Shown here: positions 54,601-62,093 of the stretch, one piece after another | How the letters are laid out: every line of letters starts with the position of its first letter | How positions within the stretch are numbered: position 1 is the stretch's first letter | Assembly: GCA_035495315.1 (NCBI GenBank) | Contig: DATJGF010000170.1 | Coordinates: 1 to 64,000 of the forward strand | DNA from: DATJGF01 sp035495315 | Lineage (GTDB): Bacteria > Verrucomicrobiota > Verrucomicrobiia > Limisphaerales > UBA8199 | Length of the DNA stretch: 64,000 nt | Direction of reading: 5' to 3' | Position numbers and translations under genes: made by a program | Notes under the pieces: generated by a model | Databases searched by the model: none | Told to the model about the DNA's origin: nothing | What the model saw: only the letters and a program-made list of their open reading frames with translations

Positions 54601-54917
54601 GATGGAAGCATTTCGTGGTTTGGCCACGGCCGGGTGGTGGAGTGATCTGGGCCAAAGCCGAATATGATTCAATACACGGCCCGATCGCCAGCAGTTGGCG
54701 AAAAGAGGGAGCGACATTCTACCTGAAGGTATCAGTACCAGCCAACACCACCGCGACAGTGATTCTTCCCGCTCGTGACGCTGCCGGTCTAAGCGAGAGC
54801 GGAAAACCCGCCGCGCAGGCCACCGGAGTAAAATTCCTGCGGTTCGAGAACGGACGCGCAGCCTTCGAGGTCCAGAGCGGGCGGTACGAGTTTACGTCTG
54901 TGAGTAGCGTCGATTGA
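51606..54917 (+). CDS. Alpha-L-rhamnosidase (GH78)
   Basis: A 1103-residue exported glycoside hydrolase that releases terminal alpha-L-rhamnose from plant or bacterial polysaccharides. Signal peptide after the GTG start at 51606, an N-terminal fibronectin-like domain (VNPTGLDVMHPRLSW), a discoidin-like region, the jelly-roll domain (LEVARLRCEN at the beginning of the module set, then GDGRFLPxEP-type strands), and the (alpha/alpha)6 catalytic domain. This contains NDCPQRDERFGWMGDIQAF, the GH78 signature with the catalytic Glu/Asp, and AGMNSFNHWAFGAVGEW, the second conserved block. It is followed by DUF2961 and other sugar-related genes. Confidence 0.93.
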   Translation: MKTSRPILNAPPLGLTLALLLTSPNRVSIVAQPNEALEVARLRCENRVNPTGLDVMHPRLSWIVASDERGQKQSVFHILVASSPEALARDEGDLWDSGKVLSDQTSQVFYEGKPLSSRQLAWWKIRVWDKDRLATSWSSPAHWSMGLLNRSDWQAAWIADTALFGNTAAKAPLNGYHTELANHPDSAKWVTLDLGGPQNFDSVRLFPARPYDWQPDTAGFLFPRRFKIEVAQQQDFSDSQVLVDRTASDEPNPGTNAPIYRFPAAQGRFVRLLVTILPRRDDTDFGFALAEMEVLHEGTNLARNAPVQVLDSIETGPWAKANLTDGVVQTVPPGGVAGALPATLLRKQFTVSKSLRQATAYVTALGLYELHLNSQRVGEQLLAPEWTSYRKRMQYQVYDVTRLLRPGENAVGALLGEGWYAGRLMVVGRFAYGTFPQFFLQLELEFTDGTGQTVSSDGSWKSTTDGPIRSAGIYDGEIYDAAHEQSGWDMPGFNDSGWRNVRSLPVDSRQLVWQRNEPIEIEQELRCLKITEPKPGAYVLDFGQNMVGWCRFRGQATKEKAITLRHGEMLNDDGTLYTANLRGAPQVDRYLPAADGEFSLEPHFTYHGFRYVEVTGLGGPPLTNSALGRVFHSAAPPVGRFECSDPSINQLMRNVLWTERANLMSSPNDCPQRDERFGWMGDIQAFAQTAVFNMDLAAFFSKWTQDIRDDQADDGRFPDFAPHPADPNAQFSGVPAWGDAGVIVPWRAYQNYGDTELLAASFGSACRWVDYIHRLNPNLIWERGRNNDYNDWLNGDWVKQAGWPTNGASVPKDLFATAFFAHSTDLVAKMADVLHRADEAKRYHELFTQIKTAFNARFVRPDGRLEGDTQGGYALALNFDLLPMDLRTAAAQHLVKGIHRYGDHLSTGIQTTHRALLELTRYGYQELAWQLVTNRTFPSWLYMIDNGATTIWERWDGYVRGRGFQDAGMNSFNHWAFGAVGEWIWRNVAGLNPDDAQAGWKHFVVWPRPGGGVIWAKAEYDSIHGPIASSWRKEGATFYLKVSVPANTTATVILPARDAAGLSESGKPAAQATGVKFLRFENGRAAFEVQSGRYEFTSVSSVD

Positions 54918-54925
54918 AAATCGGC

Positions 54926-54977
54926 TGTAGCGCCGGTTGGCAACCGGCGAAACAGCCGACTGATAGTCGGCGTTACA
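54926..54977. repeat. Cloverleaf-like palindromic element
   Basis: Outer arms TGTAGCGCCG (54926-54935) and CGGCGTTACA (54968-54977) pair with one mismatch around two inner hairpins, GCCGGTTGGCAACCGGC and GCCGACTGATAGTCGGC. It lies between the rhamnosidase stop and the DUF2961 gene. The pattern is that of a REP-type repeat; its other genomic copies would be needed to prove this. Confidence 0.75.
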
Positions 54978-55094
54978 ACGACTAGATCAGCTTCGGTTTT
55001 CGACATTTCAGTCCGCTCATTTGCTAATTTCAGGTTACAGCACGCCAACACAGATCGGACTGGTCATCAGCTTGCGGGCGCATAAAATCCGCCC

Positions 55095-56747
55095 ATGAGA
55101 ACCACCCATCACGCTTGTAACCGCCAACCTCAGGAAACTCATCTTTACGATTGTAGCAGTCGACGTAAGGAGACTCTAATCCTTCCGCTTGTCTCCGGCT
55201 TCAATTTGATCAGAGTCTCCTTACGTCGTCTTCTACAATGGACGGCAACTCTGTCTTTCCTCTCGATCGTTGCGTTTGCCCAGCTGAATCCAGGCAACCC
55301 TCTGGCCACTCTCGAGAAGCTGAAGGATTTCCAGACCATGCGGACGTCTTCCTCCGACTCCGATTGGAAGAATGGCAATGGCGACGCCCGCCCGATTGAT
55401 CCAGGTGGCACGCTCACGCTCGCGACGCTCGAAGGTCCGGGTCAAATCGTCCACATTTGGTTCACGATCGCGCACAATGCTCCGTTCTATTCGCGCCTGC
55501 TTACGCTACGCATGTATTGGGATGATGAAGAACATCCGAGCGTCGAATGCCCGGTCGGTGATTTCTTCGGCATCGGTCATGGCGTTGACAAGCCCTTCAC
55601 TTCGCTGCCCATCCGGGTCAGTTCAGATGGTCGTGGCCGCAATTGTTATTGGCCGATGCCTTTCCGGAAAAAAGCACGGCTCACGGTCACCAACGAAAGC
55701 GATAAACGCTGCGATGCGTTTTATTATTATATCGACTGGCAAAAGCATCCCTCGTTACCGGACGACAGCGCTTACTTTCACGCAATGTACCGCCAGGAAC
55801 ATCCGTGCGTCATGGGACAGAATTACCTGATTGCAGATATCGAAGGCCGGGGCCATTACGTCGGCACGATTCAAAGTGTCTATATGGTTTCGCCCGGCTG
55901 GTATGGCGAAGGTGACGATTTCTTTTTCATCGATGGCGAAAAAGAGCCCAGCCTGCGCGGCACCGGGACCGAAGATTATTTCTGCGACGGCTGGGGGTTC
56001 CGAGAACAAGCGGGTCCATTTTACGGTACGCCGTTGTGGGAAGGCTTTGGAACCGGCGACCGCGGCACTGCGTATCGTTTTCACATTCCCGATCCGGTTG
56101 TGTTCCGCAAGTCGCTGCGAGTCGAAATCGAGCACAAAGGCTCGCAAGTTTTTCCCGATGGAAAGTTCGACGGGTTTATCGAACGTGACGATTTAATGTC
56201 GAGTGTTGCAATGTGGTATCAGACGGAGCCGCATAAGCCCTGGGCCGCCCTGCCTTCGGGTCCACAGCGCCTGCCATTCACTGAGACCGTGTTACTCAAA
56301 GGCCACGATGCAGTCGCCAGTGCCAAACATTCAGATAGTCCGGTCGAGATCCAGGAGGTCGGCGGAGTTACCGACGGAAAGCAACTCTGGTTTAAACCGA
56401 CCGATGCACAGGCCTGGGTGGAAGTCACCTTCAACGTCGATAAGGAACAGACGACGCAACTCTCGGCAAAAATGGTCCATTCTTGGGATTACGGTAACTA
56501 CCGAGTAAAATTGGACGGCAAAGAGGTTGCCCAACTTAATCTGTATAATGCCGACATCACCCCGACCTCACACAAACTTGGTGTCCACAAGCTCACCACC
56601 GGCACCCACACCGTGCGCTTCGAGTGCACCGGCAAGTCACCCAACTCCGGTGGTTTTTTCATGGGATTTGACGCCCTCTCAGCGCGACTGCCCGTGTACA
56701 GCCGCGCCGCCGAGGTTGACCTTCGGACCGTGCAAAAGAAGAATTAA
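55095..56747 (+). CDS. DUF2961 domain-containing secreted protein
   Basis: A 550-residue protein of the DUF2961 family, found in polysaccharide-utilisation regions; some members have recently been associated with difructose or arabinan hydrolysis, which I state with caution. Visible motifs are GPGQIVHIWFTI, RMYWDDEEHPSVECPVGDFFG, SLRGTGTEDYFCDGW and GPFYGTPLWEGF. The C-terminal part has a carbohydrate-binding-like fold. The N-terminus is odd: the ATG at 55095 opens about 37 residues of no signal character that include a perfect inverted repeat (55161-55228). A TTG at 55206 would begin IRVSLRRLLQWTATLSFLS, a normal signal peptide. It is downstream of the GH78 gene. Confidence 0.85.
   Translation: MRTTHHACNRQPQETHLYDCSSRRKETLILPLVSGFNLIRVSLRRLLQWTATLSFLSIVAFAQLNPGNPLATLEKLKDFQTMRTSSSDSDWKNGNGDARPIDPGGTLTLATLEGPGQIVHIWFTIAHNAPFYSRLLTLRMYWDDEEHPSVECPVGDFFGIGHGVDKPFTSLPIRVSSDGRGRNCYWPMPFRKKARLTVTNESDKRCDAFYYYIDWQKHPSLPDDSAYFHAMYRQEHPCVMGQNYLIADIEGRGHYVGTIQSVYMVSPGWYGEGDDFFFIDGEKEPSLRGTGTEDYFCDGWGFREQAGPFYGTPLWEGFGTGDRGTAYRFHIPDPVVFRKSLRVEIEHKGSQVFPDGKFDGFIERDDLMSSVAMWYQTEPHKPWAALPSGPQRLPFTETVLLKGHDAVASAKHSDSPVEIQEVGGVTDGKQLWFKPTDAQAWVEVTFNVDKEQTTQLSAKMVHSWDYGNYRVKLDGKEVAQLNLYNADITPTSHKLGVHKLTTGTHTVRFECTGKSPNSGGFFMGFDALSARLPVYSRAAEVDLRTVQKKN
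55151..55238. repeat. Perfect 17-base inverted repeat inside the 5' end of the DUF2961 gene
   Basis: Core arms CGACGTAAGGAGACTCT (55161-55177) and its exact inverse (55212-55228), loop 34 bases, extended outward by partial pairing of ttgtagca with ttctacaa. It lies within the open frame of the DUF2961 gene. It looks like a mobile or dispersed hairpin that landed in the 5' end. Confidence 0.85.
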
Positions 56748-56875
56748 ATACAGCTGACCGATCGGCAGAAACGATGCCGGCAGTTTTTGCGGCACGCCAA
56801 CTCGTGAAACTGCCTCTTTGCGCATTCGTGCTGCTGTAACGTTTTAACGTTGCAACATTTCAACGCGTCTTCCGC

Positions 56876-57778
56876 CTATACGGCAGAGTATTTCCGGCAC
56901 AACTCTTTGATTTTTTCTAACAGTTTGGGCACGCCGATCATGGCATCCTCTTTACCTTCATATTCAGCCGACATATAGCCGTTGTAGCCGCTATTGGCGA
57001 ACATCTGCCAAATGCGGTCCAAGTCCAGCGGCTGCTTCGGCTCGCCGTACATATCGCGAATGTGCGTGTGAGTCGCGTAGGGCAGACAAAGGGCAATTTG
57101 GTCGTACGGGTTCTCTGGAAAATTGCTGATGTCCAGGTTGCAGCCGGCATACGGCGAATCGACGCGGCGGAGTATCTCAATAATATTCGCGGCGCGCGTG
57201 GTCAGTCCCGAGTGACTTTCCAATCCGAGGATAATGCCTTTCTTTGCCGCATACTCGCAGGCCGGCTTCATCGTTTCCGCTACCCACGCTATTCCCTGCT
57301 CGGTAGTGGCGCCCGGAGGCAATTTATCACCAAAGACTCGCAAATGCGCGGCGCCAAGCAGCTCGGTCGCATCTACCCACTTGCGGACTGTTTCCAGAAC
57401 CTCCGCTCGCTTCGCAGCGTCGGGCTGGCAAAGGTCGGCACCGATTGCCAGGCCGGACAGCGGCATCCCTTGCCGGTAGGCGAATGTGCGAAGACTCGCC
57501 AGGTACGAAGGTTCGGTCGACTTCAACCAATAGGTCGTGATGTCCACGCCTAAGACGCCCAACTGGGCGGCTTTGACGATGAAATCTTCCATCGTCATCT
57601 TCCCTTTTCCCAGGTACGACCCGTAGGAATAGGCGCAACAGCCAGGCAGGAGTCGCGCGCGCGCGGAGGTTGGCTTCTGTTCTTCAGCTTCCGTTGACTG
57701 GAGCTGCCAAACCAGCGATGCGGTGGAAGCCAACGTGGCAGTCTTTAGAAACTCTCGGCGAGCATAGCGGCGATTCAT
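56876..57778 (-). CDS. Exported sugar-phosphate isomerase/epimerase-like TIM-barrel protein
   Basis: A 300-residue xylose-isomerase-like TIM barrel (AP-endonuclease-2 superfamily). The twin-arginine signal is RRYARREFLKTATLASTAS. Barrel features are GCCAYSYGSYLG, LGVDITTYWLKS, GLAIGADLC, HLRVFGDKLPPG, GIILGLESHSGL (metal Glu), GCNLDISNFPENP (metal Asp), THTHIRDMYGE (metal His) and YMSAEYEGKED (Glu). The metal-binding Glu-Asp-His-Glu set is complete. Such proteins are common partners of exported Gfo/Idh enzymes and are thought to isomerise or lyse keto-sugars in the periplasm. Confidence 0.88.
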   Translation of the reverse strand: MNRRYARREFLKTATLASTASLVWQLQSTEAEEQKPTSARARLLPGCCAYSYGSYLGKGKMTMEDFIVKAAQLGVLGVDITTYWLKSTEPSYLASLRTFAYRQGMPLSGLAIGADLCQPDAAKRAEVLETVRKWVDATELLGAAHLRVFGDKLPPGATTEQGIAWVAETMKPACEYAAKKGIILGLESHSGLTTRAANIIEILRRVDSPYAGCNLDISNFPENPYDQIALCLPYATHTHIRDMYGEPKQPLDLDRIWQMFANSGYNGYMSAEYEGKEDAMIGVPKLLEKIKELCRKYSAV

Positions 57779-57908
57779 AGAACGGTGATGCGAGTTGATA
57801 TCAATATGTGGCGGCGATTAGCAAAAGCTCTCACCCACTGAACACTGAAAGACTATTCAGCATGGAGTCAAGCGATTTCATCGATTGCTTTGAAGTTGTC
57901 CGCTCCCC

Positions 57909-59285
57909 TTAATACAGCCGCACGGCTGCGTAGCTGATCGTCTGGCTGGCTCCTGCTCGTTGGCCCAACATGTCCACCGTGCGCGATGGCGGTGAACCGG
58001 CCCGAACCGTCGCGGTAAAGAAACTGGTAAACGGCCGCTGAAGCGGCACACGCACCGGAGGACCGACTGAACCGTCGTCCATGATCTCCACGACACGGTT
58101 CTCCGATACCTGCTTACCGGCAGGGTCAGCCCCCGAAGCGTAATAGACAACAAACAATCGTTTCTCGGGCGTCACCTGAAACCGAGCTTCGGCGCCGACA
58201 ATTCCCGGTTTGTCTTCGGTCGACACTTCCAGCTTTTGCCGCCGGACCACCTTGCCCCGTTGAACCACGGCGTAATTAAGTGTGTGGCTTTGTTTTGCCT
58301 CAGGAAAGAATTTCGAGCGCAAACGGTCATCGAGCGCGCGTTCCGACCAAACCAAATGCACATCGCCATCGGGGGCCACGTAGAGGTCGCCGGGAGAAAT
58401 CCACCCGCAAGTCTTGTCGCGGCTGGCAATCTCCACCCACTCGGCAAAAGGTTGCCGGGTGATATCGGGTGTCCAGGTGAAGAAGAGCCGCCGGAAATCG
58501 TAGTCCCATTCCCTGCCCGTCAGCTGGCGTTTGAACTGACGCCAGGCCTTGTAGGGCTCGACTACATCGCTCACTCCGCAGAAGTACACCGCGCGATCGC
58601 GGATTGCCACATTCGGGTAACAAACGCGAATAGGCTCGGGCTTGTCATATTCCGAACCCCACGGCCACTTGAGCTGGCCTTGCGCCCTCCACTTGCCGGC
58701 CGGATCGCGATAGGTCCATTCCGCGTGCGTGTAGCCAATGTTCTGAAACAGAATCAATTCTTTGCGTGGTCCATCGGCAGCAAAACTGCGGTAGGAATGT
58801 TCGGTGAATTGGGGAGTGTCCTGCCAAACAGGATTCAGAGGTATTGGTGCCACGCTAACACCGCCAATTTTGAAGTCCAGCACGTCCGGCCGTGCAGGAC
58901 CTCCATTCGGTTCCGGACCTTTGCCCAACGTTGGGTTCACCGACAGGAACACGCGACGATCTGGGAATACCGCCATCGGCGCTGGCTCACGTGTCCGTCC
59001 TTCGTCCACGCACACCCGCTGCCATCCATGCCCCCCTCGTTCATACAATATCCAGCGACAATTATTCAGCGGTTTGACATCCGGGACGGTCTCCAGGCCA
59101 CTCGCAAAGAGGTGCTCGCCGGCGCGGACCAGACAAGTTGAGCCATGACACCACATCGGCCCGGCTCCATTATCGGCATTTGAGTAGGTGTAGACGTCTT
59201 CTTCGACCTGAACCAGTGGGGCAAGCACAGCTCCCCTCATGATCAGTCCTGACACAACCAGCCATGCTCCGATCAATCGCTTCAC
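57909..59285 (-). CDS. Secreted hypothetical protein, probable beta-propeller
   Basis: A 458-residue exported protein with signal peptide (MKRLIGAWLVVSGLIMRGAV). It shows repeated beta-strand pairs with aromatic residues (RWILYERGGHGWQRV, RRLFFTWTPDI, GDLYVAPDGDVHLVWSERA) like BNR/sialidase-type propellers, but the usual S-x-D-x-G-x-x-W boxes are not clear. An enzyme or sugar-binding role is possible. No catalytic residues can be named. It lies 47 bases downstream of the aldo/keto reductase gene (59333-60298) on the same strand, so the two may form an operon. The next gene on that strand, the TIM-barrel gene at 56876-57778, lies 130 bases further on. Confidence 0.65.
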   Translation of the reverse strand: MKRLIGAWLVVSGLIMRGAVLAPLVQVEEDVYTYSNADNGAGPMWCHGSTCLVRAGEHLFASGLETVPDVKPLNNCRWILYERGGHGWQRVCVDEGRTREPAPMAVFPDRRVFLSVNPTLGKGPEPNGGPARPDVLDFKIGGVSVAPIPLNPVWQDTPQFTEHSYRSFAADGPRKELILFQNIGYTHAEWTYRDPAGKWRAQGQLKWPWGSEYDKPEPIRVCYPNVAIRDRAVYFCGVSDVVEPYKAWRQFKRQLTGREWDYDFRRLFFTWTPDITRQPFAEWVEIASRDKTCGWISPGDLYVAPDGDVHLVWSERALDDRLRSKFFPEAKQSHTLNYAVVQRGKVVRRQKLEVSTEDKPGIVGAEARFQVTPEKRLFVVYYASGADPAGKQVSENRVVEIMDDGSVGPPVRVPLQRPFTSFFTATVRAGSPPSRTVDMLGQRAGASQTISYAAVRLY

Positions 59286-59332
59286 AGTATTTCGCTCCAG
59301 CGGCGCGGCGCCGAGTTTCCCTTTTCAAAGCC

Positions 59333-60298
59333 TCACGCCATGGCGGTCTCGAGTTCCTGCCGCTCGGCAAGCGTCATCGGGTTCATCGATCGGACGATTT
59401 CGATGTTTGCCTTCAGTTGTTCGATCGTTGCCACCCCGACTACCGCTATCGAGACAGGCAAACCAAGTGTATAGCGGAGCAATGAAGGCGCCTTAACCTG
59501 GTGCGCGGTCTGGTCGTGATAAGGGCGAAGGACCTGTTGCAGCGGGTTTCCCGTCACCAGGCAACCGTTGCCACCCCCCATGACTTTCATCGCGATAATA
59601 CCCATTCGCTTGCCGCAAGCCATCGGGAGCAGGTCCTCGCGGAACGGTTGTCGGCGCGCAACGGGGTTGAGCGTCGTCAAGAGCGTATCGAACTCATACC
59701 TTTCGATTGCCTGCTGAAGGCGCGCGGCACTTTCATGACCGGTGAGGCCAATGAAGCGAATTACTTTTTCATCCCGAAGTTTGTGTAGCGCCGCTATCAC
59801 CCCGCGCGGCTTGCCCCAGGCATCCAAATCCTCCCCAGCGGAGACGCCGTGGATTTGGAGCAGATCTACCCGCTCCGTGCGCAGCCGTTTAAGGCTCTGC
59901 TCGATGCTCCGCATCGTTCCGTCGTAAGTTCGGTCATTAGTCTTGGTGGCCAGGAACACTTCCTTGCGACGGCGCGCGAGAACCTGGCCATAATTGGTTT
60001 CCGATTGACCGTTGTTGTAGTCCGGAGACGTGTCGAAATAAGAAATGCCCAGGTCCAGTGCGGTTTCAGCAATTGCGACCGGATCGTGCGAATCGGAAGG
60101 CGGCAACTGCATGCCGATGACGCCTCCCAGCGCCAGCGAGCTTACTTCAACCCCGGTCTTGCCCAGCGAGCGTGGTCGCAGCTTTTGCCTTAGTCCGGTA
60201 TCGCGGAAGGTTAGATCTGAGGCACCCACGCCGGCGACCTGGCTGCCCGCCGCGCAGGCCGCGGCGAGTTTGAGGAATTTACGTCTTCGCATTTTCAT
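59333..60298 (-). CDS. Exported aldo/keto reductase with twin-arginine signal
   Basis: A 321-residue NAD(P)H-dependent oxidoreductase. The twin-arginine leader is MRRRKFLKLAAACAAGSQVAG. The catalytic tetrad is complete: Asp and Tyr in YFDTSPDYNNGQSE (about 90-96), Lys in FLATKTNDR and His in LLQIHGVSAG. A GTASRKKPFR-type phosphate motif is not clear. Export to the periplasm with bound cofactor matches the other twin-arginine oxidoreductases of this window (41985). Substrate probably a sugar or keto-sugar. Confidence 0.9.
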   Translation of the reverse strand: MKMRRRKFLKLAAACAAGSQVAGVGASDLTFRDTGLRQKLRPRSLGKTGVEVSSLALGGVIGMQLPPSDSHDPVAIAETALDLGISYFDTSPDYNNGQSETNYGQVLARRRKEVFLATKTNDRTYDGTMRSIEQSLKRLRTERVDLLQIHGVSAGEDLDAWGKPRGVIAALHKLRDEKVIRFIGLTGHESAARLQQAIERYEFDTLLTTLNPVARRQPFREDLLPMACGKRMGIIAMKVMGGGNGCLVTGNPLQQVLRPYHDQTAHQVKAPSLLRYTLGLPVSIAVVGVATIEQLKANIEIVRSMNPMTLAERQELETAMA

Positions 60299-60483
60299 AG
60301 CGTTTGTCCCTCATGCTGATGACGCATCGCACCAGCAAATCCTGTGTGTAGAGTAGCTCTTACTGAGAGTCAACAGCAAGGCTGTGCATACTGTGCATAA
60401 CTGGTATGCCGAGCCAGCATCTTCGTGTGTGCATCTGATCACTTCAACTGGCCGTGATCGGATGAAACACCCGTGCCGTGGGG

Positions 60484-60912
60484 CTATTTGTCCATGTGCC
60501 TCAATTGCAGTCTCACGGCTTTTTCTAGTGATGGTTGCTTGGACTTCACATCATCCAGGCTGTAAAACATCGCCAGTCGCCTTCCATCCGCATAGTCACC
60601 TTCTAGAAATCCCGACTGATCATTGACCTTTGCGCCACGCCAGAAAACGAGACGGATGCAGTCCTTTTTGAAGAGATTGAATACCACAAGGTACCTCTTG
60701 TATTCCCTGGGATCGGATGGTCTCATTTCGCCCGTGTAGAAGAATGTTGGTGCATTCCACTTAATCTCCTCCCCGATTTCCGGGTCGATCTTTAAAATCA
60801 TCTTCCGCAAAGCGCCAAGCACTTCCGCTAATGGGTGCTTGAGGTTCTTCAGGTAAGCCTCCACTTGTTCGGGCTCCGAGGATTTTGTCGTTGTTGTCTG
60901 CTTCGCCGGCAT
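60484..60912 (-). CDS. DUF1801 (YdhG/iron-chaperone-like) protein
   Basis: A 142-residue cytosolic protein of the DUF1801 family. Typical features are EVLGALRKMILKIDPEIGEEIKWNAPTFFY, with a conserved Glu-Ile-x-Trp, and YLVVFNLFKKDCIRLVFWRG, GFLEGDYADGRRLAMF. The fold is a small alpha/beta barrel linked to frataxin-like iron chaperones in Bacillus; a metal role here is only a suggestion. The ATG at 60912 (MPAKQ) is preferred to a longer frame reaching 60975, as the family begins there. It is a single gene. Confidence 0.85.
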   Translation of the reverse strand: MPAKQTTTTKSSEPEQVEAYLKNLKHPLAEVLGALRKMILKIDPEIGEEIKWNAPTFFYTGEMRPSDPREYKRYLVVFNLFKKDCIRLVFWRGAKVNDQSGFLEGDYADGRRLAMFYSLDDVKSKQPSLEKAVRLQLRHMDK

Positions 60913-61021
60913 ATGGAATTGGGTGACTTCTACGCCTATCTGCGATTTAGATCCAGTGCCTTTATAATCATACACTTGGCCTTCCCGCCGCCGCGCGCCC
61001 CTAACCTTCTATTTCTGACCC

Positions 61022-61981
61022 CTAACGACCGCCTGACTTTAACGAACTCTCAGCCTCGTCCAGGCCATCATGCCAGACCAGCGGCGCCAATGACAGTCCG
61101 CCGTGCTCCCAGCCAGCATGGCTGATGTACCACTTCCCGTCCGTGTCACGCACGATCTCCGAGGCATGGGCAAAGATGGTTCCGACGTGGTTTGTGGAGT
61201 CCCATCGGGAAGGTTCGCTGCTCAGATACACATTGATGGTCCCACCATCGCAGGCAAACAGGTAGTAAGACTTTCCCCGGCGCACCACAAAAGGAGACTC
61301 TGTCGGCCCGCCAAACGTGCCACGCTGCGCGTGGGTAAACACGACCTGCCGATTAGCCCAATGTGTCAAGTCCTCGCTGGTGACCGCCGCGACGATGTGA
61401 TTGCCGCCTGCGGGTGTGGACGTCGCGGTATAATACAAAATCCAACCCTTTCCTTCAGCCAGAACATTCGGATCGCGCGCGTCAAAGCCATCAATCAGCA
61501 AGGGATTGGCCGGACTGCGGTCCCAATGCCACAAGTCGCGTGAGGTCAGCAAATGAATCTTGTATTGATGACCGTGGTTGTTCCCAGCGCAGACAAACAT
61601 GTAGTAAAGACCGCTGTGCTCAATGACGTGCGGCGCCCAGAACAACCATTCACCATATTTCTCCCAATCCGCCGTGACGGCAAAAGGCTTTTTGTGCCAG
61701 GGGTTCTGGGTGAGAGTCTTGGCGGTGGCGTGAAGGAGGTTTTTACCCGGATCCCGAGCGAAATTGACCGGGAGAATGTGTGTGATCCCGAAGACATGCC
61801 AAGTCCCGTCAGGACCGCGAATGAAGGTATGATCGTTGATGCACCATAGGTCCTTCTCCCCAACTTGCGGATCGTAAATCTCTCTAAAATTGCCCGCCTC
61901 TACGAGAACCTTTTTCGTCCCCAGCACCAACGCTTCGCCGCCAAAGAGAAGGATGAAACCACACCATAAGGCAGGCCACAT
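61022..61981 (-). CDS. Five-bladed-propeller glycoside hydrolase (GH43/32-like)
   Basis: A 319-residue exported glycan hydrolase. A signal peptide (MWPALWCGFILLFGGEALVLG) is followed by the beta-propeller with DHTFIRGPDGTWHVFG, DARDPNVLAEGKGWILYY (Asp in the middle blade) and GPTESPFVVRRGKSYYLF (the TESP acid catalyst). The acid/base Glu and the Asp pair fit the GH43/GH32/GH62 superfamily, so arabinose, xylose or fructose residues are the likely targets. The ATG at 61981 is chosen; the frame continues to 62272 but those residues overlap the next gene and look non-coding. The cytochrome gene starts upstream on the same strand. Confidence 0.8.
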   Translation of the reverse strand: MWPALWCGFILLFGGEALVLGTKKVLVEAGNFREIYDPQVGEKDLWCINDHTFIRGPDGTWHVFGITHILPVNFARDPGKNLLHATAKTLTQNPWHKKPFAVTADWEKYGEWLFWAPHVIEHSGLYYMFVCAGNNHGHQYKIHLLTSRDLWHWDRSPANPLLIDGFDARDPNVLAEGKGWILYYTATSTPAGGNHIVAAVTSEDLTHWANRQVVFTHAQRGTFGGPTESPFVVRRGKSYYLFACDGGTINVYLSSEPSRWDSTNHVGTIFAHASEIVRDTDGKWYISHAGWEHGGLSLAPLVWHDGLDEAESSLKSGGR

Positions 61982-62093
61982 GATCTCAGTGTAAGGTCGA
62001 CTCCTGCACGGGAAAAGCCCTAACCACTCTGGCATACGCCTCGTTTCCTGCGGGGTATGGCTCAGCGTTTTAATGGTGCCCTGCGGGTTGCTC

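Noticed and set aside
56838..56865. aacgtt repeats with caacg units after the DUF2961 gene
   Set aside because: Short and AT-rich palindromic hexamers, likely simple sequence; not scored as an element.
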